64,000 nt of DNA. Origin: Castanea sativa. Taxonomy: Eukaryota; Streptophyta; Magnoliopsida; Fagales; Fagaceae. Below, one piece after another: positions 1 to 12,310 of this stretch; within the stretch, counting starts at the first letter, position 1, and every line of letters starts with the position of its first letter. The position numbers were made by a program, and so were the translations under genes. The stretch lies in the NCBI RefSeq assembly GCF_040712315.1, contig NC_134015.1:5169945-5233944 (forward strand), written 5' to 3'. The notes beneath the pieces were generated by a model, which saw only the letters and a list, made by a program, of their open reading frames with translations, was not told the origin of the DNA and searched no databases.

Positions 1-940
1 CAAGATTGGCTATTGTCAGCAGTGCCCTGACAAAGTCAATTGGCCTGCTGAGCTTGGCCCCAAGCCTCCCCTGTACTTCAATGCTGGCTTCTTTGTGTAT
101 GAGCCTAATCTATCCACATACCATGATCTCCTTGAGACCCTTCAAGTTACCTCTCCTACAACTTTTGCTGAGCAGGTAAATCTTAGTTCTAGTTGTGGTT
201 GAAAAACTACCATGTTTCTCATGCAATTCACATTAATTGCATGATGCATCACATGAATTGCTTATTTGTGTAAGACCTAGTTTGGAGGTCATGTGGCTTG
301 ATTTGATAGATTCATATCAAGCTACTTTCAAGCCATTGGACCATTATGTTGTGGATGTGCTTCTTTGGCTTTGAAACACAAAAATCTATGACTTTTATTC
401 GTTTTTTACTTTGGTGAATATTAGTAGGAGTACTTGCTAAAAAGCTTTTTGTTTTTTAATTTTTTCAGGACTTTTTAAACATGTTCTTCAACGATATTTA
501 CAAGCCAATCTCTCCAGTTTACAATCTTGTACTTGCTATGTTATGGCGCCACCCTGAAAACATCGAGTTTGATAAAATCAAAGTTGTTCACTACTGTGCT
601 GCGGTAATTATCCACTTTATTCATAGTAGCAATCTCAAATTTTAATAAATCTCCATTTTTTCCTTGATATATGTTATACTAATGAAGTATGTTTTTGATT
701 GATTTATAGGGCTCTAAGCCATGGAGGTACACTGGAGAGGAAGAGAACATGGACAGGGAAGACATCAAGTTGCTAGTGAAGAGATGGTGGGACATATACA
801 ATGATGAATCATTGGACTATAAGAACACATTAGCTTCTGTAGAGGCTAAAGCTGGTGTTGAGAAAAATGGCTTGAAACGATTCTTGACAGCGGTGTCAGA
901 GGCTGTTGGTCACTACATTAATGCCCCATCAGCTGCTTAG
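1..940 (+). CDS. GolS: Galactinol synthase copy 1 (GolS-1), 3' part, cut by the window edge
   Basis: GT8 enzyme that transfers galactose from UDP-galactose to myo-inositol, giving galactinol, the galactosyl donor for raffinose and stachyose; cytosolic in the known family. Visible exons: 2 (1-175, starting inside a His codon), 3 (469-603) and 4 (710-940, stop TAG 938-940), joined by GT/AG introns of 293 and 106 bp. Exon 2 holds KIGYCQQCPDKVNWP and LYFNAGFFVYEP. Exon 3 is 45 codons ending VVHYCAA, and exon 4 opens GSKPWRYTG; together these form the GT8 HxxGxxKPW-type nucleotide-sugar motif. The protein ends in APSAA, the hydrophobic C-terminal pentapeptide typical of GolS. No stop or frameshift is seen in what is present. 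Exon 1 and the DxD motif lie outside the window, so whether the gene is whole cannot be judged. Confidence 0.96.
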
Positions 941-1220
941 TGCTTGTTTTAAGTTCAATGGAAATGAAGCTTGTGTAGGATTGGTTTTTATTTTTATGGC
1001 TTGGGAATGATCTTCTGTTTTAAGTTGAAGACTTTCCTATTACGTACATATGTTAACAGTTCCTGTTTGTTATGGTCTTCTGTTTTAAGTCGAAGACTTA
1101 CACGCCACACTCCTATTATTATGTCAGGAGTTTCAGGACCATTGGTCTTGCTTTTGCTTTGTTTTCTTTGTTCATATTTTCAATTTATAAGAACAAATAT
1201 TTTGGTGTATATAAGTTGTT

Positions 1221-1258
<38 letters not shown>

Positions 1259-1739
1259 TAATTTTTATTTTTTATGGGAACTTTGTTAATTTGTAATGTC
1301 TGCAAATGTCCAACCTTGTCAATTTGAAACCGTTTTAATGCGCTTTATGGTCGGTTCTACTCCAAATATCTAAACATTATCTTAACATTTGAGAACAGAG
1401 TATAAAACATTATCCAAAGTGAAAATGGTCGGTTTACTGTTTCAGTCCAACTAAGAAAACTAGAAAAAGAGTACTCTTTTTGCCAAGTGGCAAGATTAAA
1501 GTTCTCTAAATAGTAAATGATATGGTTAAACGTAGCCCCCACTAGGAAAAAGAATTCTAAAATCTAATAGACGCGTATGTTTATGCCATGACGGTGTATT
1601 TTCTAACTTGAAGAAGTAAGGTCCCATGGACCCACTTAACACTTTTTTTTTTTTTTTTTTACATTACTCCTGACTATGCACATGACTAATTATTTTCTAC
1701 TTTGAAAAAGTAAGGTCCATGGACCCACTACTTTTTTTA
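941..1739 (+). other. GolS-1 3' flank with CT microsatellite
   Basis: The 3' untranslated and flanking sequence holds a short internal repeat (TCTTCTGTTTTAAGT at about 1011 and 1077) and a pure CT tract at 1224-1254. The same tract follows GolS-2 (9478-9493) and GolS-3 (28625-28647) at the same relative position but with other lengths, so it predates the gene duplication. From about 1330 the sequence is homologous to the later spacers (motif CTTTTTGCCAAGTGGCAAG near 1477). No gene is seen. Confidence 0.7.
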
Positions 1740-2971
1740 GAGCATTCTTACTTGCTTGTGCATAAAAATATTTGCACTATTAAAATCTACTTTCTTTATT
1801 TTATATAATTACTTTTATAATCCTAAATCTCATTCTTTATTTTTTAATAAATCATATTAAAATATTATAAAATAACTTGCTCGAAACAGTATTGAAAACC
1901 CACCTAACCCTACAACAACCATCACAACCACCGTGGGCAAATTCAAACCCATCCCCAAAACATTAGAAAACAGAGGGTCAAGATAGGGAAGTGTGAGAAA
2001 TCACTTGACCCAAAGTTTTAAGCCTAATGGGTAATTGCATATGAGTTCAACTATGTTATATTAATCACTCACTCTTTTCGTTCGTATTCAATGAGGAATT
2101 TAACTACTTAACCAATCACACTACTCACAGATGTATATGTAAAACTAAATTGTCCTATTTGATAAGTAGCATTTGATAACTTCATGTATGTTATAGGTTT
2201 GATAAGAAGTTCCATCTCCTTAAATATTGGTTAATGGAGAAATATGTTTCCTAAGTAACTCAGTAGCTTTGATTGGCAAGTGGAGGTTATATGTACAAGG
2301 AATTTGATCCTCTCTCAGCCCATCAAAAGAGACATTTAGCTCCCATCACACACTAAATAGTGAAAGAGAAACGAGAATCAAGAGAGAGAAACCAATCCTA
2401 TAACTGTTTTTTATTTCAAGACTTGATCTTAAGAAAATTTTAGCAATGGATTAAGGTAAGTTATATAGTTATGTTTGTGTAAATGTAAAATCATGATAAT
2501 TCACGATCTTAGAATTTTATGTGATAATTGTTTATAATTTAACAACATAAAGAAAAATATTTACTAAATTTTTGTGGACGTAAGAGCTACAAGCTCTTTT
2601 GTGGGGCGAAGCAGAGAGAGAGAGGGGGAAGCAATATATTTATGAAATTAATATACTTAAGCATCAAATAATATATCTGTTTTCAAAGAGATACACAAAA
2701 CTACAATTTTCTTTAAAAGCAAAGGGAATTGTAGCAAGTGCAACACTTGCTTTTATCTACAGAGTTGTTGTATTTGATAGAGAGAAATTTTTTTTTTTTA
2801 ACTATAATATTATGTTAAAGTAAAAAAAAGTTTTCCTCTAAACTAATTTAGGGAGAAACCATTCAAACTCCTCTTATACATTTTTATTGGATATAAAATT
2901 TTACAGTTAAAAAACTTGTCCTATGCAAAATGCATGTAACAAGCCAGATGCATTAGTTAATGGCAATGCTC
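1740..2971. mobile_element. Non-autonomous GAGCATTC-type element (3-bp TTA duplication)
   Basis: Ends are GAGCATTCTTAC and, inverted, GAGCATTGCCAT, flanked by TTA at 1737-1739 and 2972-2974. Terminal sequence and TTA/TAA duplication match four other elements in this window (11533, 12466, 58715, 60162). A 3-bp TWA target points to PIF/Harbinger-type movement. The 1,232-bp interior has no coding sequence I recognise and may contain further insertions. The inverted match beyond the first eight bases is poor, so the boundary call is moderate. Confidence 0.5.
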
Positions 2972-4920
2972 TTATAGAATAATTTTATTTTATGTGATAG
3001 ACTATGAGTAATAAAGAAAAAAATTTGGGTGTATATATATTATAGTAGTAGACAATTAATTACAGTTTGTTACATAAAACAATTATGTGGTACATAAGAC
3101 AATTATGACACAGTACTTAGTACTAGAAAATTATTCTGTTTTATAAGAAAAACAATGAAACGATAGTCATCCCTTCTAAAAAAAATGAAACTATAATCAT
3201 CAATGGGAGTACCACATGTTGAAAGAATGCGTTGAGGTGCCTCGACTTAATTGGGGGAGTTTCGCGTGTAGTAAATTAGAGGTTGTTGGTTGCTAACATG
3301 GTCGGCTATGGTTGTTTACTTTATGTTAATGAAGAAAATCTAAGGAAGCTTATAACGGTGAATTTCTTTTTTTATTTTTTTATTTTTTTTGGTATCCAAT
3401 AGAGTCACACCCATGTATAGAAGACAATTGAGTTCTTGGGAATTTGCATGTTTGTTTAGACGAGGGTTTTTTTTTATTATTATTTTTTTTTATGAGAGTT
3501 TAGATGAGGTCATAGTTTCACACTACAAAGTCAAAACTACCATATATTATAATAGTAATCCAATTTTTAAGAATTGGTATGAATGACTATCATGAATTTT
3601 AATGAAAAACCAATTATTATGATAAATTTCACAACTATAAAACAATGTAATACTACTGGCTCTAATTGATTTGATAGGAGATGAGTCAGAATAGATGAAA
3701 TCAAGAATATTTGTTCAAATGGAAAGACAAACTATAATATCTTTTAAAGTAATGACTAATTTGGATTGGTTTTCAAAAGGATCTTAAGCATTCACAATTT
3801 TCATTGTTTCCATTGCTTCTGATTAGTGGTTAAGATGTATATTTTATAACTAAACTCCTAATGAAAATTAAACATACATAAAATTTGTTCACTTGTGTTG
3901 ACCATATATTGTAAAATTGTGACTTGGCTTTAATTTTGAAATTGTATTTATTTAGATTATTAGAATTATATTACCAAATAGTTATAAATTAATGTTTAAA
4001 TAAGAACAAGTGAGAAAGTGAAAGATGACTTGACGATGGTGATCCTAGATTAGTGTAATTTCAAGAGCAAACAAATATGAAGTTTTCAAATGGGCACTTG
4101 ACTAACCGGTCAAATGCTATTTATGCTGAATGACTCACTTCTCTACTTGAACCGCCTTTGTTAACATGTACCTAAGGACTACTTTGTAAGGCTAAATACT
4201 CCTGACTAATTGATAGTAAAGTACCACTGTGAGGGAAGGGTGATGGGAGTAAAATAAATATGAAACTATAAGCTCCAATTAGTAGGAAGAGCCCAAGGCT
4301 CTGATCGCGTGCTTGTTGAAGAATGAGCTTGCGACTCAAAGACAATGTCTTTGTTAAGGGAATCAATCGGAGTTATAGTAAAAATAAGTCTTCATAGGGC
4401 AACTGACACTACTTATGGACTCAAAACTGTTAAAAGAAAATAGAAGATGAGATAACCAATCGAGTCTTCCACTAAGATTTCAAATAACACTTGCAGAGAA
4501 CATTATATCTCATGGTTTAGAAATATCTGTTGGAGATAGATATGGAAACCCTCTGTGGATGGGTGGAGGAGATAAAGGAGAACCCCAAATATCCTAAAAC
4601 CATTCTAAAACCATTCATTAGGAAACAACTATAAGATGAGACTGATGCTTTCTTTCATAACACAGCTGGTAATAACAATGTGATAAGTGAATTATTATAG
4701 ATCCATCTCTTAAGGAAATTATTATATATGATAGATTATATATAAATGTTGAGTGTATGCAATAGATACCAAATATTATAATTAGTATATTTTCATAAAA
4801 TCAATTTGTGAACTAGATGATGGTAAAAACTTAATAGTTTATGCAGCCTCTTTCGAATGCAAAGACACTTGAATGGGGTCCCATGCATTAAAAATGAAGA
4901 TAAAACAGTATTTATTAAAA
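2972..4920. other. Intergenic spacer 1, no gene seen
   Basis: AT-rich sequence homologous to 15650-17050 and 31730-33180 in the two later spacers; for example the block around 3230-3420 with GGTCGGCTATGG recurs near 15760 and 31850. No open frame with recognisable coding content was found. The G-box present at the same place in spacers 2 and 3 reads CCACATGT here (3212-3219), a one-base loss. Confidence 0.6.
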
Positions 4921-5050
4921 TGTGGGCTCTAGTTAGTTCAACAGATAAAATCTCTTATTGTCAAATACAAAATATGGGTTTAAAGATTGCGTACACAAAA
5001 AATCAATTAGCATCTTTGCCTAATAATAAAATATAATTATCATAGAACAT
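4921..5050 (+). mobile_element. tRNA-derived SINE, degenerate
   Basis: The head GGCTCTAGTTAGTTCAACAG resembles a tRNA A box, followed by a weak B-box region (GGGTTTAAAGATTG) and then CACAAAAAATCAATTAGCATC, the body of the same SINE seen in reverse at 17348-17538, 33461-33650 and 60295-60468. Here it is on the plus strand and worn. Known biology: such SINEs are copied by LINE enzymes from pol III transcripts. Confidence 0.5.
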
Positions 5051-5344
5051 ATATCATATGCTGATGAGAATGTTGAAACATATAAGTGAAACTAAATAGA
5101 AAGATAAAATTCAAATGAGGAAATTTGCCTAAAATTGAGGGTGTCACATATTGATGAAAAGATAAGGAAAGTCACTTGAGATTATTTGGTCTTGATAAGA
5201 AAGAGAGAATTTGATTGAAATTAGAGAAGAAAAAACGAGTTAAGGAAGCCAAAAAAAAAAAACACTTGTAGTGATAAAAAAAAAAAAAAAAAAAAAAAAG
5301 ACATATAGGCAACCTAAACTCATTTAAAATTAGAGTTGCAAAAA

Positions 5345-6215
5345 AAAAAACAAAAAACAAAAAACAAATAAACTTACCAAAATAGCCCTAACGGAGTCCA
5401 AAATTTCAATTCGGTTTCTGTAATGTTTGATTTTGTTTTCAATTTTTTAAAACCAAAAATTTTGATTTTGGGCTTAGAAAATAAAAATATGAACTGAAAC
5501 TAATCGATATGTATTAAATATTACTATGTACAAAATATTTCAAGATAGTACCGCTAGTTTAGTGATAAGACAAGCGTCTAACAATATTTGGCCCCAGGTT
5601 CGAACCATACCAGACCCCTATATCATTTTATACATTAAATTAAAACAAAAAACCATACTCTCTTCGCTTGTTACTTTAGTCGCCACTTAGTCTTTCTTTT
5701 CTTCTTTGAGTTCCATGCCTCTCTCTTCTCTTTGTCATGCACTCACACCACTTCATGCCTTTCTCTTTTCTCTTCTTCTCATTGTCATGTCACTTCTCAC
5801 TATCGCTCCATGCCTCCATTGTTCTTGCTTTTTTTCCACCTCTTTTTTGAATCTCTAGTTCTCTTTTTTTGTTAAAGTTCTTCATCAACTCTCTCATGGG
5901 TATGTTCTTTTGTGTTAAAGTGTGAGTTGTCTGTTTGTTTTGGTTTGATTTTTGTGTTGTATGTTTGCTAAAAAAGTGAAAATACATGATTTTAATTTTT
6001 CTTTTTTCTTTGATTTGATTGGCTAATAAGATATTAAAAGAAACCAAAAGCTGTCCTAATCGAACTGGCTAAAATGTAGTTTGTTCGGTGTTGGTGTTCT
6101 TTCCTTAGGGTTTAGTGTCGGTGTCAAATAAGGCAGGACTAACAATTTCCGTTTGGTTAAAAAATTGCCATTCTCACCGACTGAAACCAATTGATTACAC
6201 TCTTAAATTAAAACT
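5345..6215. repeat. Insertion present only in spacer 1, with a second SINE-like unit at about 5550-5640
   Basis: Spacers 2 and 3 run from the A-rich tract straight into the AAACTTAGAGAGAACTAA block; spacer 1 holds about 870 extra bases. Within them, GCTAGTTTAGTGATAAGAC (A-box-like, about 5554-5572) and CCAGGTTCGAACC (B-box consensus, about 5594-5606) are spaced as in a tRNA-derived SINE head. The rest is AT-rich with CT-rich blocks near 5690-5870 and no recognisable gene. The limits are approximate. Confidence 0.5.
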
Positions 6216-6978
6216 TAGAGAGAACTAACTATAGTTTCAAATTACAAAGCTATTGGTAATTGAGTTTGGAACATTCAATCCAAACCTTGTCAAGATCTCA
6301 TTTAATATGAAATCTTATCATAAATCATTTTCACCCTAAAAATCACCGCATTGATTTTGTAGTATTGCAAGCTAAAATTGGAAATGTGATTATCCTATAG
6401 ATTATCCACTATTTTTGTCACAAATACTATGTAATCTCTAATTTCGCCATATGCATTAACTATTGGGTGCAAAAAGTCCTGAAATTTATGTAACAACCAA
6501 AGAAATAGACCATAATACGTTACTTTATGTAATTATAAAAAAATCAGTTAGAGTTTTAAATACTTTTTTTTTTTTTTTGCTGAATAGTTAGCGTTTTAAA
6601 TACGTTACGTTACTTTTTGACTAAAATATATTTACTGTCAATTACTATATTATCCCCCATTTCGTGCACCGCCCAATTCATGAGGCCTCTTTATAACCGT
6701 CAGATCAGATCGATGCCACACGTAAGGATCCGATTTATTTGGGATTGAATAACGCATACCATAAATTTTGAGATGAGATACAATGAATTAGCCATTACTC
6801 TAGGCTACGTCGTCGTTTTGAGGCATGTGCTAGTCTATTTAAATTGTGTTAGCAAAAGTGGGCCAATTGGACCCATATGGGCCATATCTATCATAATTTT
6901 TTACTCATGCCGACAGGAATGATTTATTAATTACCATTAATCCCAATATTTTACCATAATCAAATCCACCCCAAGCTC

Positions 6979-6986
6979 TATATAAA
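6979..6986 (+). promoter_or_regulatory. TATA box of GolS-2
   Basis: TATATAAA lies about 240 bp before the ATG at 7227, in a region conserved before GolS-3 (CTATATAAGC at 18611). Sequence after it (from about 7010: CATCACAAAAAACCC) is C/T-rich, as plant leaders often are, so transcription probably starts near 7010. The leader also contains AGAGAAACCATTTTTCTCTC, a small palindrome conserved in both copies. Confidence 0.75.
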
Positions 6987-7226
6987 CACCCTCACCCTAC
7001 GCTCCAAGTCCATCACAAAAAACCCATTCAGAGTACAAACTTTTCTTCTCAAGCAAACATAAATTTCCTCTTTTACTCTCTTTCAAACCTACACTTACAC
7101 CCTTCTTCTAATTTTCCTAGAGAAACCATTTTTCTCTCTAGCCAAACACTCTAGATCCTTTTCAAACCCAATCCCAAAGTCTACAACCTTTGTTCAATTC
7201 ACATTTTCTCTAAAAACCCACTTCAA

Positions 7227-9209
7227 ATGGATCCTAACATCACCACCACCACTGTCACCACCGAACCCGTTAGCATACCTAGCAAGGCCTATGTCACATT
7301 TTTGGCTGGTAACGGTGACTATGTGAAAGGCGTGGTTGGCTTAGCAAAGGGCCTGAGAAAGGTCAAGACTAAGTACCCTCTTGTAGTTGCAATATTGCCT
7401 GATGTCCCTGAGGATCACCGTGAAATTTTGGTTTCACAAGGGTGCATAGTGAGGGAGATTGAGCCCGTGTATCCACCTGAGAATCAAACCCAGTTTGCCA
7501 TGGCTTACTATGTGATCAACTACTCCAAGCTTCGTATTTGGGAAGTATGTATGTTTGTTAATGTTACCATTCTTTGCTTGCATGTGTCACACGTAGTTTC
7601 TGCTGTCTGTGAGTGACAAAGGATTTGTTTTTGAAATTGTGTTTGTGGGCTTCTGACACGTGTTATGAGAAAATTGTATATGAGGTTGTTTTGGTCATTT
7701 TGTAAGTTGGTCTACTTGTTTGCAAATAACGCCTAGTTTGACTGCTTTTAATGAAAAATGGTGTATCTTTCTTTCAATTCCACTCGCCCGTGAATCTTAC
7801 TTTTCCTTTTAAAATTAAAATGGAACCAAACTTCTCTTATTGCGGTAAACAAAGACTTTATATTTTATAAATTTTCTTAAACTAGTATAAGGTTATTCTT
7901 TATCTTCAAAGAAATTTTATTAATCTATCCTATTCCTATTAAACGTTTGTAAATAATTGGTAGAATATATACTTCTATGTTTTATGACATAAATTATAAT
8001 TTCTCTTTTTGATTCAATTATATGATTTTATTAGGATTTTTTGGCACCCAATTGAATGATTTCTACAGTTTTGTAAATGGTACTCAAATTTCTAATTTTT
8101 TTTTTATTTTTTTTTTTATGCAGTTTGTGGAGTACAGCAAGATGATTTACCTAGATGGGGACATTCAAGTGTTTGAAAACATTGATCACCTCTTTGACTT
8201 GCCAGACAACCACTTCTATGCTGTTATGGACTGCTTTTGTGAGAAAAATTGGAGCAACACTCCACAACACAAGATTGGCTATTGCCAGCAATGCCCTGAC
8301 AAGGTTAACTGGCCTGCTGAGCATGGTCCCAAGCCTCCCCTATACTTCAATGCTGGCTTCTTTGTGTATGAGCCTAACCTATCCACATACCATGAGCTTC
8401 TTGAGACCCTTCAAGTTACCTCTCCTACAACTTTTGCTGAGCAGGTAAATCTTAGTTCTATTTGTGTTTGAAAAATTACCATGTATCTCATGCAATTCAC
8501 ATAAATTCATGATGCATCACATAATTGCATGTTCATACTTGACCCATTTTTGGGTCATGTGGCTTGATTTGATAGCTAGATTCATATCAAGCTGCCTTTT
8601 AGCCATTGGACTATTAAGTTGTGGATGTGCTTCATTAGCTTTTGAAGCACATAAATCTACAGCCTTTATTCATTTTTATGGTGAATATTAGTAACTTATA
8701 TATAATACCTTACCAAAAAATTGTGTGATTATTTCAGGACTTTTTGAATATGTTCTTCAAGGATATTTACAAGCCAATCTCTCCTGTTTATAATCTTGTG
8801 CTGGCCATGTTATGGCGTCACCCTGAAAATATTGAGTTTAACAAAATCAAAGTTGTTCACTACTGTGCTGATGTGAGTATCCACTTTGTTCATAGTAACA
8901 ATCTCAAGTTTTAATAAATTTCAATTCTTTTTTCTTGATATGTAATACTAATGAAGTATATTTTTGATTGGTTTATAGGGTTCTAAGCCATGGAGGTACA
9001 CTGGTGAGGAAGAGAACATGGATAGGGAAGACATCAAGTTACTAGTGAAGAGATGGTGGGACATATACAATGATGAATCATTGGACTACAAGAACACAAT
9101 TGCTTCTGTAGAGGCTGAAATTGGTGCTAAGAAAAATGACTTGAAAGGATTCTTGACAGCAGTGTCAAGGGCTGTTGTTCACTATATTAAAGCCCCATCT
9201 GCTGCTTAG
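7227..9209 (+). CDS. GolS: Galactinol synthase copy 2 (GolS-2), complete
   Basis: Four exons: 7227-7544, 8124-8444, 8738-8872 and 8979-9209, all with GT/AG introns (579, 293, 106 bp), coding for 334 residues, normal for GolS. The start MDPN is followed by a Thr-rich stretch, then AYVTFLAGNGDYVKGVVGLA (nucleotide-binding start of the GT8 fold). DGD at residues 117-119 is the metal-binding DxD motif; NAGFFVYEP and HYCADGSKPWRYTG follow, and the protein ends APSAA. Role: UDP-galactose plus myo-inositol to galactinol, the entry to raffinose-family sugars used in cold, drought and seed tolerance. Oddities: HYCAD has Asp258 where copies 1 and 3 have Ala, and exon 4 differs from both other copies (EIGAKKNDLKG, SRAVVHYIKAP). 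It is the only copy here that is demonstrably intact, so it is probably the main source of enzyme from this array. Confidence 0.97.
7656..7663. promoter_or_regulatory. Palindromic G-box/ABRE-like site in intron 1 of GolS-2
   Basis: ACACGTGT, embedded in CTTCTGACACGTGTTAT. The same 17 bases occur in intron 1 of GolS-3 (27204-27211), although the introns differ about 3.4-fold in length. bZIP and bHLH factors are known to bind CACGTG cores, and GolS genes are often ABA or stress induced; a regulatory role here is inference. Confidence 0.45.
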
Positions 9210-9531
9210 TGCTTGTTATAAGTTCAATGGAAATGAAGCTTGGAATGGTCTTCTATTTTAAGTTGAAGACTTTCCTTTGCCGTTTATACTCAAAAAAGTT
9301 GAAGACTTTCATATTACATATGTTTCCAGTTTTCAATTTGTTATGGTCTTCTGTTTTAAGTCGAAGACTTACACTCCTATTATTATGTCAGGAGTTTCAG
9401 GACAATTTATCTTGCTTTGCTTTGTTTATACTTTCAATTTATAAGAACAAATATTTTGGTGTATATAAGCTGTTAATTCTCTCTCTCTCTCTCCTCTTTT
9501 ATTTTATTTTTTGGGATCTTTTTTTTATGAC
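9210..9531 (+). other. GolS-2 3' flank
   Basis: 3' untranslated region homologous to the flanks of GolS-1 and GolS-3 but lacking the TGGTTTTTATTT segment both of those have. CT tract at 9478-9493. Confidence 0.6.
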
Positions 9532-9923
9532 AAAGATTAGCTACAAAGTTGGTTGTAACCTAAGCCTACAACGTTACTCAATAAAATAAAAATTACTATA
9601 TATTTTAAAAATCTAACTGTTGAATTGCATGTTTTTTACGCTCTTAATACACATGTCAAATTTTGTGTCAATCGGAGATTATTTACTATATAATCTATAA
9701 GCTTATATTTTATGCATAATTTCAAACTACAAAAACTTGCAATTTAAACAATTTATTGATGACATAGTTATTGATCTTTAATTTTTTAAAAATTTTGTAA
9801 GCATTGAGAATATAAATTTTTAGAAATGTTTTAGAAATTGTGAATTTTGTCAAAATTCACCTCCAATAAAAAAATATTAAGTAATGTTGCCTTTGACTAC
9901 AACCAATTTTGTAGCTAAACTTT
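9532..9923. mobile_element. MITE with inverted ends AAAGWTTAGCTACAAA
   Basis: The left end AAAGATTAGCTACAAAGTTG and the inverted right end AAAGTTTAGCTACAAAATTG match over about 26 bases. The interior is related to 14369-14760 (shared TGAATTGCAT and ACACATGTCAAA). Spacer 3 lacks the element between its CT tract and the CAAATGTCCAA block, so it arrived after duplication. No clear target duplication was found and no coding sequence is present. Confidence 0.6.
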
Positions 9924-10270
9924 CTCCCTTTTTATATAAGTTATGTCAGCAAATGTCCAATTTGCGATTGTTTTAATGCACTTTAGGGGTGGTTTTGGTC
10001 CAAATTTCCAAACATTATTTTAACTTTATAGTACAAAGTCTAAAACATTATCCGAAGTCGAATGATGGGTTTTAGTCCATATATAGTCATAAAACATGAT
10101 CATGATCATAGTCATAATACATGATAATATTCAATAGGGAAATTTATCAATTTATTTGCTCCTTAACTTTTATATCGTGTGTCAATTTGATTCCTAATTT
10201 TTTGGTATTGTGTCAAAATGTTTTATATCATTAAGTAAATAATGAAAATACTAATATGGCTAATGGTTCA

Positions 10271-10529
10271 TGTGGGAGGGTTTCTCGTCTCAACCCCCAA
10301 TTAGCAAGTATTGTCCTCTTTGGCGCTTGGCCTCAAGGTTTTGCTCAATCCCACATCGGGGAGAGACGCCTCCCACATGTGCCTTATAAGCCTGAGCCCC
10401 AGAAACGTGTACCACTACTACATGTGGGAGGCGTCTCTCCCCGATGTGGGATTGAGCAAAACCTTGAGGCTAAGCGCCAAAGAGGACAATACCTGCTAAT
10501 TGGGGGCTGAAACGAGAAACCCTCCCACA
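10271..10529. mobile_element. Long-palindrome foldback element, TG...CA ends, 5-bp duplication GTTCA
   Basis: Nearly all of the 259 bp folds back: the arm starting TGTGGGAGGGTTTCTCG pairs with the arm ending CGAGAAACCCTCCCACA, and CAATCCCACATCGGGGAGAG pairs with its complement, leaving a short loop near 10400. It is flanked by GTTCA (10266-10270, 10530-10534). Spacer 3 shows a continuous homologous stretch (about 29040-29065) without it. A related element sits at 34313-34611. TG/CA ends with 5-bp duplications are LTR-like, but the near-complete palindrome is not usual for an LTR. Confidence 0.75.
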
Positions 10530-10678
10530 GTTCAAATAAAAAAATATTTTTCTAAACTGACATGTGTACTACTAAGTCACTCACTCAATTAGATTCACTC
10601 ACTCACTCATGATCAAGACGGTGCATAGCCACCTGTTCCATCAAACGTTGTGGAAATAAGGTTCAGACCAGGGACGGA

Positions 10679-11477
10679 ACTACCTTGGGGCTAAGGGGGG
10701 CCATGTCCCCCCCAACCTTTGAAAAAAAAATCCCCTAGTATGTATATTAGCATAAAAAATATATTTTTGAGTCTAAAATTAATATACTTGGCCCCCTTCT
10801 CCCAAACAATTTACAAGCTAACCCATGAAACAAAAATGAAAAAAATTATCAAATTGTCCATTGTCTAGTTGTCCCAAGAATATCAAAAAAAAAATTTAGC
10901 TAAACATTTGGACAATTTATGAATCCACACAATAAGGAAAATCTACAAAATAATTCACATATTCAAATAATAATAATAATAATAATAAAAACTTTGGACA
11001 CAGTCTAAGTTAAAAAAAAAAATAAAACAAATCAAATATAAATCCTAGTAAAACAAATCACAAAAACACAATAACCTCTACCCAATTTGTCCCTCTCAAG
11101 TAACTCCACCCTATCGTCACAGAGACAACTCCTATGCTGCTAATCACTCTATTCATGCACCAATTAGTGTCTCCAGCAACTTGGATTAGTTGGAGTCTTT
11201 AACTCAATCCTTGAAAAAAAAATTATTTTTTTAAAGATCTATTGCTCACTTGGATCAGTTGGTATCTTTTAAAAATTTACTTTAACAATGCATTATTAAC
11301 ATTAATTTATTCGTGATTATAATATCTATTATTGATTTAAAAAAAATATAAAAAATAACTAAAAAATTAATGCTAATAATGTATCGTTGTCAACCTTTGA
11401 TATTAATATTCTTACTTTTTAAAATTCTTAAACAAAAAACTTTGGCCCCCTAAATTTGAATCCTGGTTCCGTCCCTG
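10679..11477. mobile_element. hAT-type non-autonomous element, 799 bp
   Basis: Ends CAGGGACGGAACTACC and, inverted, CAGGGACGGAACCAGG. Flanks are GTTCAGAC (10671-10678) and GTTCAGAT (11478-11485), an 8-bp duplication with one change. The paralogous point in spacer 3 (around 29205, AAGGTTTAGATGAAGG) is an empty site. Just inside the ends are C/G runs (GGGGGGCCATG, GGCCCCCT) shared with the elements at 26059 and 41340. No transposase remains. Confidence 0.88.
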
Positions 11478-11532
11478 GTTCAGATGAAGGTCAATAAGGC
11501 GGTCAAGGCAGCAAGATGAGGATGGTACATTA

Positions 11533-12310
11533 GAGCATTCACATCCGGGAATGCTATCCCATCCTACTTTACCATCCCAAAAAACTATTTTATCAATTAT
11601 ACCATACCATTTTTACAATACACCCAACATCCCAAAACTCTATTATTTTACCATTTTATTATAATATTCTTTTTTATATTTTTTTTACTATTTCTCCCTC
11701 TCTTTTCCTTTTTGTCTCTCTCCCTCAACCCCTAGCTCTCAGTCAAAACAGATAAGAAAAAAAAAAAACCAAATAAAACCAACGAGAGCCATCGGAGCCA
11801 TCGATCAACCCAATGATCAAAACCAAAACCAACAAGAGCCATCGCCACCACCATCAAACCAAAACCAAAACTATATTAAAAAAATAACCATCAAATCATC
11901 AAACCCAACGATCAACCCATTCAAAAAAAAAAATTACTATCGGAGCCATCGGAGCTTTGATTCAAACCTATTCAAACCCATTGGAGCCATCACCAGCAAA
12001 CCCATTAAAAAAAAATCATCGATCCACCCTGATCCAAATCATCGGAGCCATCAGATTGAAAGACAGAGGAACGAGCTTTGAAAGAGAGAGAGAGAGAGAG
12101 AGGAAATGAGAAACACTCTAAGCATAAAATAATATATTTTGGTTTTACAATTGAGCTACATTGCGATTCTACATTTAGAATCCCACTGTCGCACAATTGC
12201 AAATTTTTTTGCAGTACTTAGGTTTTACAAGTCCAAATGCTGGCTTTTTTTGTGCCTTAATGCTAGATTTTCTCTACATTTTCCATTTCCAATCCCCAGT
12301 GTGAATGCTC
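11533..12310. mobile_element. GAGCATTC-type element, 778 bp, TTA duplication
   Basis: GAGCATTCACATCC and the inverted right end GAGCATTCACACTG are flanked by TTA (11530-11532, 12311-12313). The subterminal text (CCTACTTTACCATCCC, ACAATACACCCAACATC) is homologous to the right end of 58715-59782 read in reverse, so they are one family. The interior has CT/GA runs (12081-12100) and a repeated CATCGGAGCCATCGA-like motif; open frames there are low-complexity and not taken as genes. It splits a gene fragment that is continuous in spacer 3. Confidence 0.8.

Noticed and set aside
5554..5640. tRNA gene suggested by A-box and B-box like words
   Set aside because: No cloverleaf could be drawn with paired acceptor stem; better explained as a SINE head.
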